Assembly (NCBI RefSeq): GCF_001620055.1
Contig: NZ_LQGY01000056.1
Coordinates: 1-64,000, forward strand
Source: Agromyces sp. NDB4Y10
GTDB lineage: Bacteria > Actinomycetota > Actinomycetes > Actinomycetales > Microbacteriaceae
DNA length: 64,000 bases
Direction: 5' to 3'
Shown: one piece after another, positions 27,122-34,314 of the stretch
Position numbering within the stretch: the first letter of the stretch is position 1
Layout of the letters: each line of letters opens with the position of its first letter
Position numbers and translations under genes: made by a program
Notes under the pieces: generated by a model
The model's database searches: none
Told to the model about the DNA's origin: nothing
What the model saw: the letters and a program-made list of their open reading frames with translations, nothing else

Positions 27122-27664
27122 ATGACGACGGACGGCATCGGATCGAGCGGCGACGGCGTCGGCGACGCCAAGGTGCGCGAGGTGACCGGGCGCGCACGCG
27201 AGGACTGGTTCGGCATCCTCGACGAGGCGGGGGCGCGCGAGTGGTCCCACCCCGAGATCGCCGCCTGGCTCGCGGCCGACCAGGGGGTCGACGCGTGGTG
27301 GTCGCAGCACCTCACCGTGGCGTACGAGCAGGCCCGCGGCATCCGTTCGCCCGGGCAGCGCCAGGACGGCATGTTCGAGGCGAGCGTCTCGCGCACGGTG
27401 CCGCTCGACGCGGTCGCGGCCCTCCACGCGCTGGCCGACGTGGTGGCCGCCGAACTCGCGATCGAGCCGCTCGCGCGCAACACGTCGGCTCGGCATCCGA
27501 CCGCCCGCTTCCACCTCGACGGCGGCGAGTTCGTGCTCGCCGGGTCGAGCCCGCGGGGCGACGAGCGCTCGTCGATCTCGCTCACGTGGGGGCGCATGCC
27601 GGACGGTTCGCGCGTCGCCGACGTGAAGGCGACGCTGCGCGAGTGGCTGGAGCGCGTGGGCTGA
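27122..27664 (+). CDS. uncharacterised protein, 180 aa, possible DUF4287/SRPBCC-like
   Basis: A soluble 180-residue protein. After a Gly/Asp-rich start, residues 16-65 form a helical segment (REVTGRAREDWFGILDEAGA, SHPEIAAWLAADQGVDAWWS) resembling DUF4287-type domains. The second half has alternating strands and helices (GMFEASVSRTVPLDAVAALH, SSISLTWGRMPDGSRVADVK), as in SRPBCC-like folds that often follow such a domain. The function is unknown and the domain calls are tentative. TAGCGT (27110-27115) lies six bases before ATG. It sits between rsmA and ispE with its own promoter. Confidence 0.75.
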   Translation: MTTDGIGSSGDGVGDAKVREVTGRAREDWFGILDEAGAREWSHPEIAAWLAADQGVDAWWSQHLTVAYEQARGIRSPGQRQDGMFEASVSRTVPLDAVAALHALADVVAAELAIEPLARNTSARHPTARFHLDGGEFVLAGSSPRGDERSSISLTWGRMPDGSRVADVKATLREWLERVG

Positions 27665-27686
27665 CCGCATGCCCTAGCGTGGACGC

Positions 27687-28640
27687 ATGACGATCGCGGC
27701 GACCGACGAGGCAGTGCACGTCCGAGCGCCGGGCAAGATCAACGTCTTCATGCGCGTCGGCGCGCTCGACGCCGACGGCTACCACGACGTCGCGACGGCC
27801 TACCAGGCGGTGTCGCTCTACGAGGACGTGCGCGCGTGGCCCGACGACGACATCACCGTCTCGTTCAGCGGCACGGTCGACACCTCCGACCTGCCGACGG
27901 ATGCCTCGAACCTCGCGGTCCGCGCGGCGAAGCTGCTCGCCCGGCACGCCGGGGTGCCCGGTGGGGTCCGCCTCGAGATCGAGAAGCACGTGCCCATCGC
28001 CGGCGGCATGGGCGGCGGGTCGGCGGACGCCGCGGCGACCCTCGTCGCCTGCGACGCGCTCTGGGGCACCGCGCTGCCGAAGGAGGAGCTGCACTCGCTC
28101 GCCGCGTCCCTCGGCGCCGACGTGCCCTTCGCGCTCACCGGCGGCACCGCGATCGGTACCGGACGAGGCGACCGGCTGAGCCCGGCGCTCGCGACCGGGT
28201 CGTTCCACTGGGTGCTCGCCGTCGCCGAGTTCGGCCTGTCGACGCCGGCGGTCTACCGCGAACTCGACCGCCGGCGCGACGCCGGCCTCGAGGAGGACTG
28301 GCGCTCCGGCGCGGATGCGGCATCCGCTGCCTCGCCCACCGTCGACCTCGCGGTGCTGCAGGCGCTGCGCGCGGGCGACCCGCGCCGGCTCGCCACCGCG
28401 CTGCACAACGACCTGCAGTCGGCGGCGCTGTCGCTCGCGCCCGGCCTGGGCCGCATCCTCGACATCGGCGAGCGCAACGGCGCGCTCGCGGGCATCGTCT
28501 CGGGGTCGGGGCCGACGGTGGCGTTCCTCGTCGACGGCGCCGACTCGGCGATCGAGCTGCAGGTCGCGCTGTCGGCGGCGCGGCTCACCGCGGTCCACGT
28601 CCACGGGCCTGTGCACGGCGCCCGCGTCGTCCTCCGCTGA
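27687..28640 (+). CDS. ispE: 4-diphosphocytidyl-2-C-methyl-D-erythritol kinase
   Basis: A GHMP-family kinase (317 aa) that phosphorylates CDP-methylerythritol in the non-mevalonate isoprenoid pathway. [20 protein letters not shown] is the N-terminal signature, and the ATP-binding loop is [22 protein letters not shown]-terminal motif [16 protein letters not shown] completes the family pattern. TAGCGT (27675-27680) lies six bases before ATG, again the leaderless pattern. Position shortly downstream of rsmA is common in Actinobacteria. Confidence 0.95.
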   Translation: MTIAATDEAVHVRAPGKINVFMRVGALDADGYHDVATAYQAVSLYEDVRAWPDDDITVSFSGTVDTSDLPTDASNLAVRAAKLLARHAGVPGGVRLEIEKHVPIAGGMGGGSADAAATLVACDALWGTALPKEELHSLAASLGADVPFALTGGTAIGTGRGDRLSPALATGSFHWVLAVAEFGLSTPAVYRELDRRRDAGLEEDWRSGADAASAASPTVDLAVLQALRAGDPRRLATALHNDLQSAALSLAPGLGRILDIGERNGALAGIVSGSGPTVAFLVDGADSAIELQVALSAARLTAVHVHGPVHGARVVLR

Positions 28641-28647
28641 CGCGCGC

Positions 28648-28842
28648 CCTCCTCCCTCTCGGCGCGCACCCTCCCTCTTCTCCGCGCCCGCCCGTGCGGC
28701 GAGTTGATGCCAGGTGCACCGCCGCGCGCCACCACCGGTGCAGGTGGCATCACTTCGTCACGGGGGGGCGGATGGGGTGAGGGGGAGGAGGAGCGGCGGG
28801 CGGCGGGGGCGCACAGGGTGGGTGGCTAGGGTTGAGCGCGAC
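28648..28842 (+). promoter_or_regulatory. structured leader/promoter region of the ABC-F gene
   Basis: This 202-bp gap holds three signals. A pyrimidine tract CCTCCTCCCTCTC (28648-28660) is complementary at 12 of 13 positions to GAGGGGGAGGAGG (28779-28791). An inner inverted repeat GATGCCAGGTGCACC (28706-28720) pairs with 28737-28751 with two mismatches. Several G-runs of 3-7 lie between 28762 and 28810. A -10 box TAGGGT (28827-28832) lies ten bases before the ATG. If a longer transcript starts further upstream, these could form an attenuator; otherwise they are DNA-level elements. Confidence 0.45.
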
Positions 28843-30696
28843 ATGGCACACCTCCTCGGCGCCGAGCGCCTGCACCTCGAGTTCCCCACGCGCACCGTCT
28901 TCGACGAGGTCACCCTCGGCATCGACGAGGGCGACCGCATCGGCATCGTGGGGCGAAACGGCGACGGCAAGTCCACCCTGCTGAAGCTGCTGGCCGGGCG
29001 GCTCGAGCCGGACGGCGGTCGCGTGACGGTGCGCCGCGGCATCCGCATCGGCATGCTCGACCAGGCCGACACGGTCGACCCGGCGACGACGGTCGCCGAC
29101 GCCGTCGTCGGCGGCATCGAGGAGCACGTCTGGGCGGGTGACGCGAAGGTGCGCGACGTGATCGCCGGGCTGCTCGCCGACGTGCCGTGGCACGCGCGCG
29201 TGGGCGACCTCTCGGGCGGCCAGCGCCGACGCGTGGGGCTCGCCGCCCTGCTCATCGGCGACTGGGACGTGCTGTTCCTCGACGAGCCCACGAACCACCT
29301 CGACGTCGAGGGCATCGCGTGGCTCGCCGGTCACGTCAAGGCCCGGTGGGCGGCGAACGACGGTGCGCTCGTCGTCGTGACGCACGACCGGTGGTTCCTC
29401 GACGAGGTGTGCACGGCCACGTGGGAGGTGCACGACGGCATCGTCGAGCCGTTCGAGGGCGGGTACGCCGCGTATGTTCTGCAGCGCGTCGAGCGAGACC
29501 GCATGGCCGCGGCGTCCGAGGCCAAGCGCCAGAACCTCATGCGCAAGGAGCTCGCGTGGCTGCGCCGCGGCGCCCCCGCGCGCACGTCGAAGCCGAAGTT
29601 CCGCATCGAGGCGGCGAACCAGCTCATCGAGAACGAGCCGCCCGTGCGCAACCCGGTCGAGCTGAACCGGCTCGCGGTCACGCGGCTCGGCAAGGACGTC
29701 GTCGACCTGCTCGGGGTGACGGTCGAGTACCCCGTCCAGGATGCCGCACCCGACGCACCGGCGACCCGCACCGTGCTGCACGAGCTCGAGTGGCGCATCG
29801 CGCCGGGCGAACGGACCGGCATCCTGGGCGTGAACGGCGCCGGCAAGTCGACGCTGCTGAAGCTCGTGACGGGGGACGTGCAGCCGACGACCGGCCGCGT
29901 CAAGCGCGGCAAGACGGTGAAGATCGCGGTGCTCAGCCAGGAGCTCGCGGAGCTCGCCGAATGGGCCGACGAGCGCGTGAGCGCGGTGGTCGCCGCGCAG
30001 AAGACGAGCTACGTGGTCGGCTCGGGCTCGAAGGCCGTCGAGCTCACGCCCGGACAGCTGCTCGAACGGCTCGGCTTCACGAACCGGCAGCTCGCGACGC
30101 CCGTGAAGGACCTCTCCGGCGGGCAGAAGCGGCGGCTGCAGCTCCTCCTGATCCTGCTGCAGGAGCCCAACGTGCTCATCCTCGACGAGCCGACCAACGA
30201 CCTCGACACCGACATGCTCGCCGCGATCGAGGACCTCCTCGACGCGTGGCCCGGCACCCTCCTCGTGGTGAGCCACGACCGGTACCTCGTCGAGCGGGTG
30301 ACCGACCGCCAGGTCGCGATCCTCGAGGGGCACCTGCGCGACCTGCCGCGGGGGGTCGACCAGTACCTCGAGCTGCGACGCCGGCAGGTGACGGATGCCA
30401 CGGCGCCGGCGTCTGCGCCGGGTTCGTCCGCGACCGGCCCCGCGGCATCCGCTGCCGGTGGCCCGGCGCTCGCGGGCGCGGACCGCCGCGCCGCCGAGAA
30501 GGAGCTGGCGTCGATCGACCGTCGGCTCGAGAAGCTGCAGGCGCAGATCGCCGAGCAGCACGAGAAGCTCGCCCGGCACGACCAGTCGGACTACGTCGGA
30601 CTCGGCGCGCTCGGCGACGAACTGCGCGCGCTCGAGGACTCCGTGACCGACCTCGAGACGCGCTGGCTCGAAGTTTCCGAGCAGCTCGAGGGATGA
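28843..30696 (+). CDS. ABC-F family ATPase (Uup-like)
   Basis: A 617-residue cytoplasmic protein with two ABC domains and no membrane segments, as in the ABC-F class that acts on ribosomes. First domain: Walker A GIVGRNGDGKSTL, signature LSGGQRRRVGL, Walker B LFLDEPTNHLD. Second domain: GVNGAGKSTLLKL, LSGGQKRRLQLL, LILDEPTNDLD. The C-terminal 75 residues are a charged coiled coil (ELASIDRRLEKLQAQIAEQ), which with the DLD ending favours the Uup branch. Uup-type factors act in ribosome or DNA-repair processes; a role in antibiotic tolerance cannot be excluded. Confidence 0.92.
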   Translation: MAHLLGAERLHLEFPTRTVFDEVTLGIDEGDRIGIVGRNGDGKSTLLKLLAGRLEPDGGRVTVRRGIRIGMLDQADTVDPATTVADAVVGGIEEHVWAGDAKVRDVIAGLLADVPWHARVGDLSGGQRRRVGLAALLIGDWDVLFLDEPTNHLDVEGIAWLAGHVKARWAANDGALVVVTHDRWFLDEVCTATWEVHDGIVEPFEGGYAAYVLQRVERDRMAAASEAKRQNLMRKELAWLRRGAPARTSKPKFRIEAANQLIENEPPVRNPVELNRLAVTRLGKDVVDLLGVTVEYPVQDAAPDAPATRTVLHELEWRIAPGERTGILGVNGAGKSTLLKLVTGDVQPTTGRVKRGKTVKIAVLSQELAELAEWADERVSAVVAAQKTSYVVGSGSKAVELTPGQLLERLGFTNRQLATPVKDLSGGQKRRLQLLLILLQEPNVLILDEPTNDLDTDMLAAIEDLLDAWPGTLLVVSHDRYLVERVTDRQVAILEGHLRDLPRGVDQYLELRRRQVTDATAPASAPGSSATGPAASAAGGPALAGADRRAAEKELASIDRRLEKLQAQIAEQHEKLARHDQSDYVGLGALGDELRALEDSVTDLETRWLEVSEQLEG

Positions 30697-30720
30697 CGCC
30701 GCAGGATCTGTGACGCTCGG

Positions 30721-30761
30721 TGACCATGCGGTCATTCGGGCGCAGGACCTTCGCCTAACGT
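30721..30761 (+). promoter_or_regulatory. probable metQ promoter with palindromic site
   Basis: A palindrome TGACC-ATGC-GGTCA (30721-30734) lies about one helical turn upstream of a -10-like TAACGT (30756-30761). The position would place a regulator over the -35 region of the methionine-importer operon. The -35 hexamer itself is poor, so the assignment is tentative. Confidence 0.4.
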
Positions 30762-30791
30762 TGACGTGCGTCCACGAACGCGGCATCGACG

Positions 30792-30817
30792 CCCCACCGC
30801 CACCAGCGGTGGGGTTT
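30792..30817 (+). terminator. hairpin with TTT in the metQ leader
   Basis: CCCCACCGC (30792-30800) pairs perfectly with GCGGTGGGG (30806-30814) around loop CACCA, followed by TTTCGT. It lies 95 nt after the ABC-F stop and 69 nt before metQ. It may end the ABC-F transcript, or act as an attenuator if metQ transcription starts upstream at about 30768. Confidence 0.65.
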
Positions 30818-30885
30818 CGTCATGCCGGGCACCATCCGCCACCAGCATCCGTTCGCGCGCGCCCACCTGAAAGAGGAACCACCCC

Positions 30886-31773
30886 ATGCCCAGCACCCGA
30901 ACCAAGCTCATCGCCGCGCTCGCCGCAGCCCCGCTCGTCATCGGCCTCGCCGCGTGCTCGTCCGCCGGGGCGGCCGAGGGCGACGACGTCGTCCGCATCG
31001 GCGTCGTCGGCAAGTCCGACCCGCAGTGGCCCGCCTTCGAAGCGGCCGCCGCCGAGGCCGGCATCGAGATCGAGCTGGTCGACTTCGCCGACTACGCCCA
31101 GCCGAACCCGGCGCTCACCGAGGGCGAGCTCGACCTCAACCAGTTCCAGCACATCGTCTACCTCGCCGACTACAACGTCTCGGCCGACGCCGACCTGACG
31201 CCCGTCGGCTCGACGCAGATCTACCCGCTCGGCCTGTACTCGACCAAGTACGAGTCGGTCGAGGACATCGAGGAGGGCGAGACCGTCGCCATCCCCGACG
31301 ACCCCTCGAACCTCGCGCGCGCCCTGCTCGTGCTGCAGTCGGCGGGCCTCATCGAGCTCGAGGACGGCGGGTCGATCTTCTCGACCGTCGACGACATCGA
31401 CCAGGCCGCGTCGAAGGTGAAGGTCACCCCGCTCGAGGCGTCGCTCACGGCGACGTCGCTGCCGGATGTCGCCGCGGCGATCATCAACAACGACTTCGTG
31501 GAGGACGCGGGCCTCAGCTTCGAGGACGCCATCGCGAAGGACGACCCCGCCGACCCCAACGCGCTGCCCTACGTCAACATCTTCGCGGCGCGCGCCGACG
31601 AGGCCGACAACGAGACGTACCGCAAGCTCGTCGAGATCTTCCAGACCGACGCGGCCGTGCAGGCCGGCCTCGACGAGGCCTCGGCGGGTACCGGCGTCTC
31701 GGTCGAGATCCCGGTCGCCGACCTGAAGTCCTCGCTCGCCGAGGTCGAGGACGACACCCGCGCCCAGGGCTAG
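30886..31773 (+). CDS. metQ: methionine ABC transporter substrate-binding lipoprotein
   Basis: A 295-residue NlpA/MetQ family lipoprotein that captures D/L-methionine outside the membrane for MetNI. The signal peptide ends in the lipobox GLAAC with the lipidated cysteine C24. Mature motifs include VVRIGVVGKSDPQWPAFEAA, LNQFQHIVYLADYN, YPLGLYSTKYESVEDIEEGE and TVAIPDDPSNLARALLVLQS, matching the family. ATG 30886 follows GAAAGAGGAACCACCCC. It is first in metQ-metN-metI; a large palindrome separates it from metN and may uncouple their expression. Confidence 0.95.
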   Translation: MPSTRTKLIAALAAAPLVIGLAACSSAGAAEGDDVVRIGVVGKSDPQWPAFEAAAAEAGIEIELVDFADYAQPNPALTEGELDLNQFQHIVYLADYNVSADADLTPVGSTQIYPLGLYSTKYESVEDIEEGETVAIPDDPSNLARALLVLQSAGLIELEDGGSIFSTVDDIDQAASKVKVTPLEASLTATSLPDVAAAIINNDFVEDAGLSFEDAIAKDDPADPNALPYVNIFAARADEADNETYRKLVEIFQTDAAVQAGLDEASAGTGVSVEIPVADLKSSLAEVEDDTRAQG

Positions 31774-31787
31774 TCGGCGGCGGCCGC

Positions 31788-31867
31788 GGTGGTCGAGTAG
31801 GACGCGCAGCGCCCGTACCGAGACCCGAGCGAGGTCTCGGTACGCGCCTGCGTGCTCCTCGACCACC
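31788..31867. repeat. 80-bp intergenic palindrome between metQ and metN
   Basis: The left arm starts GGTGGTCGAGTAG (31788) and ends CGTACCGAGACC (31826). The right arm starts GGTCTCGGTACG (31834) and ends CTCCTCGACCACC (31867). The two arms, of about 35-39 nt, are nearly complementary, giving a long hairpin. Elements with GTGGTCGAGTAG and GTATCGAGACC arms are familiar from other actinobacterial genomes as dispersed palindromic repeats; that is from memory. In the mRNA it would fold just after the metQ stop, which could protect the abundant binding-protein message. Confidence 0.75.
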
Positions 31868-31893
31868 GGCCTGCCCACGGAAGGAGGTACCCC

Positions 31894-32922
31894 ATGGCGC
31901 TCGTGACCCTCGAGCACGTCACCAAGTCGTATCCGGCGGCCGACCGGCGCGCCGAGCCCGTCACCGCCGTCGACGACGTCTCGCTCGAGATCGGGGCGGG
32001 CGACGTCTTCGGGATCATCGGCTACTCCGGCGCGGGCAAGTCGACGCTCGTGCGGCTCGTCAACGCGCTCGAGCCCGCGACGAGCGGCTCGATCCGCATC
32101 GACGGGCGCGAGATCACCGGGCTCGCCGAGCGCGAGCTCCGCGGCATCCGCCTCGGCATCGGCATGATCTTCCAGCAGTTCAACCTGTTCGATGCGAAGA
32201 CCGTGCGGGGCAACGTGGCGTACCCGCTGAAGGTGGCCGGATGGCGCGCCGCCGACATCCGCGCCCGGGTCGACGAGCTGCTCGACTTCGTCGGCCTCGC
32301 CGACAAGGCGGGGGCGCGTCCCGACCAGCTCTCGGGCGGGCAGAAGCAGCGCGTCGGCATCGCCCGCGCCCTCGCGACCCGCCCGCGCATCCTGCTCGCC
32401 GACGAGGCCACGAGCGCGCTCGACCCCGAGACGACGCACGAGGTGCTGACGCTGCTGAAGCGCGTGAACGAGGAGCAGGGCGTCACGATCATCGTCATCA
32501 CCCACGAGATGGACGTGATCCAGACGATCGCCACGAAGGTCGCGGTCATGGACCGCGGCCGGGTGATCGAGCACGGCGACGTGTTCGACGTGTTCTCCGG
32601 CCCGCGGCATCCGTCGTCGCAGCGGTTCGTCGGCACCGTCATCAAGGGCGTACCCTCGCCCGCCGAGCTCGCGGTGCTCCGCGAGCGCCACGAGGGGCGG
32701 ATCGTGACCTTCTCGTTCCGCGACGGCGACGCCTCGCAGGCGCAGGTCTTCATCGACCTCGCGGCGGCGGGCCTGGAGTTCGAGCTCGTCTACGGCGGCA
32801 TCAACGACATCCGCGGACGCGCGTTCGGCCACCTGACCCTCGCGATCCGGGGGGCGGATGCCGCGATCGACCGCGCGCTCGAGACGGTCGCGCGCCACGC
32901 CGACGTGACGGAGGCCCGCTGA
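31894..32922 (+). CDS. metN: methionine ABC transporter ATP-binding protein
   Basis: A 342-residue ATPase energising methionine import. Walker A is GIIGYSGAGKSTLVRL, the signature motif LSGGQKQRVGIARAL, Walker B ILLADEATSALDPET and the switch histidine in VIITHEM-type VITHEMDVI. The last 80 residues (IVTFSFRDGDASQAQVFIDL onward) are the NIL/C2 domain, which binds cytoplasmic methionine and inhibits transport. ATG 31894 follows GGAAGGAGGTACCCC, one of the strongest ribosome binding sites in the window, so metN can be translated independently of metQ. The stop overlaps metI as TGATG. Confidence 0.96.
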   Translation: MALVTLEHVTKSYPAADRRAEPVTAVDDVSLEIGAGDVFGIIGYSGAGKSTLVRLVNALEPATSGSIRIDGREITGLAERELRGIRLGIGMIFQQFNLFDAKTVRGNVAYPLKVAGWRAADIRARVDELLDFVGLADKAGARPDQLSGGQKQRVGIARALATRPRILLADEATSALDPETTHEVLTLLKRVNEEQGVTIIVITHEMDVIQTIATKVAVMDRGRVIEHGDVFDVFSGPRHPSSQRFVGTVIKGVPSPAELAVLRERHEGRIVTFSFRDGDASQAQVFIDLAAAGLEFELVYGGINDIRGRAFGHLTLAIRGADAAIDRALETVARHADVTEAR

Positions 32923-33581
32923 TGGACCGGCTCATCGAACTGGCGCCCGAGTTCTGGACCGCGGCCGCCGAAACCCTGTACATGGTCGCGCTGACCATGC
33001 TGTTCGGCGGTGCGGGCGGCTTCCTCCTGGGCGTCGGCCTCTACGTCACGCGCCGCGGCGGGCTCCTGCCGAACGTCGTCGTGAACAACGTGCTGAACGT
33101 CGTCATCAACTTCTTCCGGCCGATCCCGTTCATCATCTTCATCGCGGCGGTGCAGCCCGTGACGCGCGCGGTGATCGGCGTCGGCATCGGCACGGATGCC
33201 GCGATCTTCGCGCTGTCGCTCGCCGCGGCGTTCGCCATCGGCCGCATCGTCGAGCAGAACCTGCTCACCGTGCGACCCGGCGTGATCGAGGCGGCGCGGT
33301 CGATGGGCGCCGGACCCTGGCGGATCCTCGGGACGGTCGTCGTGCCCGAGGCGCTCGGGCCGCTCATCCTCGGCTACACGTTCATCGTCGTCGCGGTGAT
33401 CGACATGTCGGCGATGGCGGGGCTCATCGGCGGCGGCGGCCTCGGCTACTTCGCGCAGCTCTACGGCTACCGGCAGTTCGAGCCGGTGGTCACGTGGGCG
33501 GCGGTCCTGCTGATCGTCGCGTTCGTGCAGGTGGTGCAGTACCTCGGCAATTGGCTCGCCCGGCGGGTGCTGCGCCGGTAG
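32922..33581 (+). CDS. metI: methionine ABC transporter permease
   Basis: A 219-residue inner-membrane permease with five helices. The EAA-type loop that contacts MetN is EAARSMGAGPWRILGTVVVP. FFRPIPFIIFIAAVQPVTR and MSAMAGLIGGGGLGYFAQLY are family signatures. The ATG overlaps the metN stop by one base. The gene ends the operon; the dispersed palindrome copy 2 begins seven bases after its stop. Confidence 0.95.
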   Translation: MDRLIELAPEFWTAAAETLYMVALTMLFGGAGGFLLGVGLYVTRRGGLLPNVVVNNVLNVVINFFRPIPFIIFIAAVQPVTRAVIGVGIGTDAAIFALSLAAAFAIGRIVEQNLLTVRPGVIEAARSMGAGPWRILGTVVVPEALGPLILGYTFIVVAVIDMSAMAGLIGGGGLGYFAQLYGYRQFEPVVTWAAVLLIVAFVQVVQYLGNWLARRVLRR

Positions 33582-33587
33582 ACCGCG

Positions 33588-33647
33588 CCGAGGGGACGCG
33601 ACACGCCGCGGGACGCCGCGGCGGCGCGGCACGTCGCGTCCCCTCGG
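33588..33647. repeat. dispersed palindrome copy 2, 15-bp arms
   Basis: CCGAGGGGACGCGAC (33588-33602) pairs perfectly with GTCGCGTCCCCTCGG (33633-33647). The arms are identical to those of the copy at 13269-13330, including the following CGCCGC after one mismatched base. It fills the gap between the convergent metI and marR stop codons, so it probably terminates transcription in both directions. Confidence 0.72.
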
Positions 33648-33648
33648 G

Positions 33649-34143
33649 TCAGGCGAAGCCGAGCGAGAGCTTCCGCAGCAGCGCGGCGAGCCGGCGCTGC
33701 TCAGCCGGGGGCAGGCCGGCCAGCAGCTCGGCCTCGGCATCCACGAGCCGGGTGATCGCGGCGTCGACTCGCGTGACGCCCGCGGGCGTCATCTCGACGA
33801 GGATGCCGCGGCCGTCGTGCGGGTCGGTCTGCCGCGTGACGAGCCCGCGCGCGACGAGCCGGTCGATGCGGTTCGTCATGGTGCCGCTCGAGACGAGCGT
33901 CTGCGCGAGCAGCGCCTTCGGCGGCAGCCGGAACGGCGCCCCCGCACGCCGCAGCGCGGAGAGCACGTCGAACTCCCACGACTCCAGCTCCGAGCGCTCG
34001 AACGCCTGCTTGCGGGCGCGGTCGAGCAGCTTCGCGAGCCGCCCGACGCGCGAGAACACCTGCAGGGGGGCGAAGTCGAGGTCGGGGCGCTCGCGCTCCC
34101 AGTCGTCGACGATCCGGTCCACCTCGTCCGCGTCCGCCGTCAT
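33649..34143 (-). CDS. MarR family transcriptional regulator
   Basis: A 164-residue winged-helix regulator, expected to bind DNA as a dimer. The wHTH spans about residues 50-115: SWEFDVLSALRRAGAPFRLP, KALLAQTLVSSGTMTNRIDR and VTRQTDPHDGRGILVEMTPA. The regulated genes are not apparent: it is convergent with metI, and upstream lies the tRNA-Gln/glmU unit in the opposite direction. GATACT six bases before the ATG fits the leaderless pattern loosely. An in-frame GTG/ATG extension upstream is possible but less likely. Confidence 0.88.
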   Translation of the reverse strand: MTADADEVDRIVDDWERERPDLDFAPLQVFSRVGRLAKLLDRARKQAFERSELESWEFDVLSALRRAGAPFRLPPKALLAQTLVSSGTMTNRIDRLVARGLVTRQTDPHDGRGILVEMTPAGVTRVDAAITRLVDAEAELLAGLPPAEQRRLAALLRKLSLGFA

Positions 34144-34166
34144 GTCGCCAGTATCGCATCGGGCAT

Positions 34167-34197
34167 GCGGCATCCGTTCAGAGCCGACGGATGCCGC
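34167..34197. repeat. hairpin made of paired GCGGCATCCG motifs
   Basis: GCGGCATCCGT (34167-34177) and ACGGATGCCGC (34187-34197) form a perfect 11-bp stem with a 9-nt loop. It lies between the divergent marR and tRNA-Gln genes. It is one of the clearest inverted pairs of the over-represented motif. Confidence 0.6.
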
Positions 34198-34241
34198 GTG
34201 GCAGACTTGGTAGGCGCTCGGCGGACCCCCGCCGGGCGCGG

Positions 34242-34313
34242 TCCGCCATGGTGTAACGGCAGCACGACAGCCTTTGGAGCTGTGAGGACCAGGTTCGAAT
34301 CCTGGTGGCGGAG
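34242..34313 (+). tRNA. tRNA-Gln (anticodon UUG)
   Basis: A full cloverleaf: acceptor TCCGCCA/TGGCGGA, D arm GTG...CAC, anticodon stem ACAGC/GCTGT with loop CTTTGGA (anticodon TTG), T arm CCAGG-TTCGAAT-CCTGG and discriminator G. CCA is not encoded. The glmU start codon begins two bases after the discriminator, so the tRNA is the 5' leader of that message if they are co-transcribed. Confidence 0.97.
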
Positions 34314-34314
34314 C

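Noticed and set aside
34200..34314. In-frame upstream extension of glmU through the tRNA-Gln gene
   Set aside because: The extra residues (CNGSTTAF, RTRFESWWR) are simply translated tRNA sequence. This is a known artefact and the tRNA fold is perfect.
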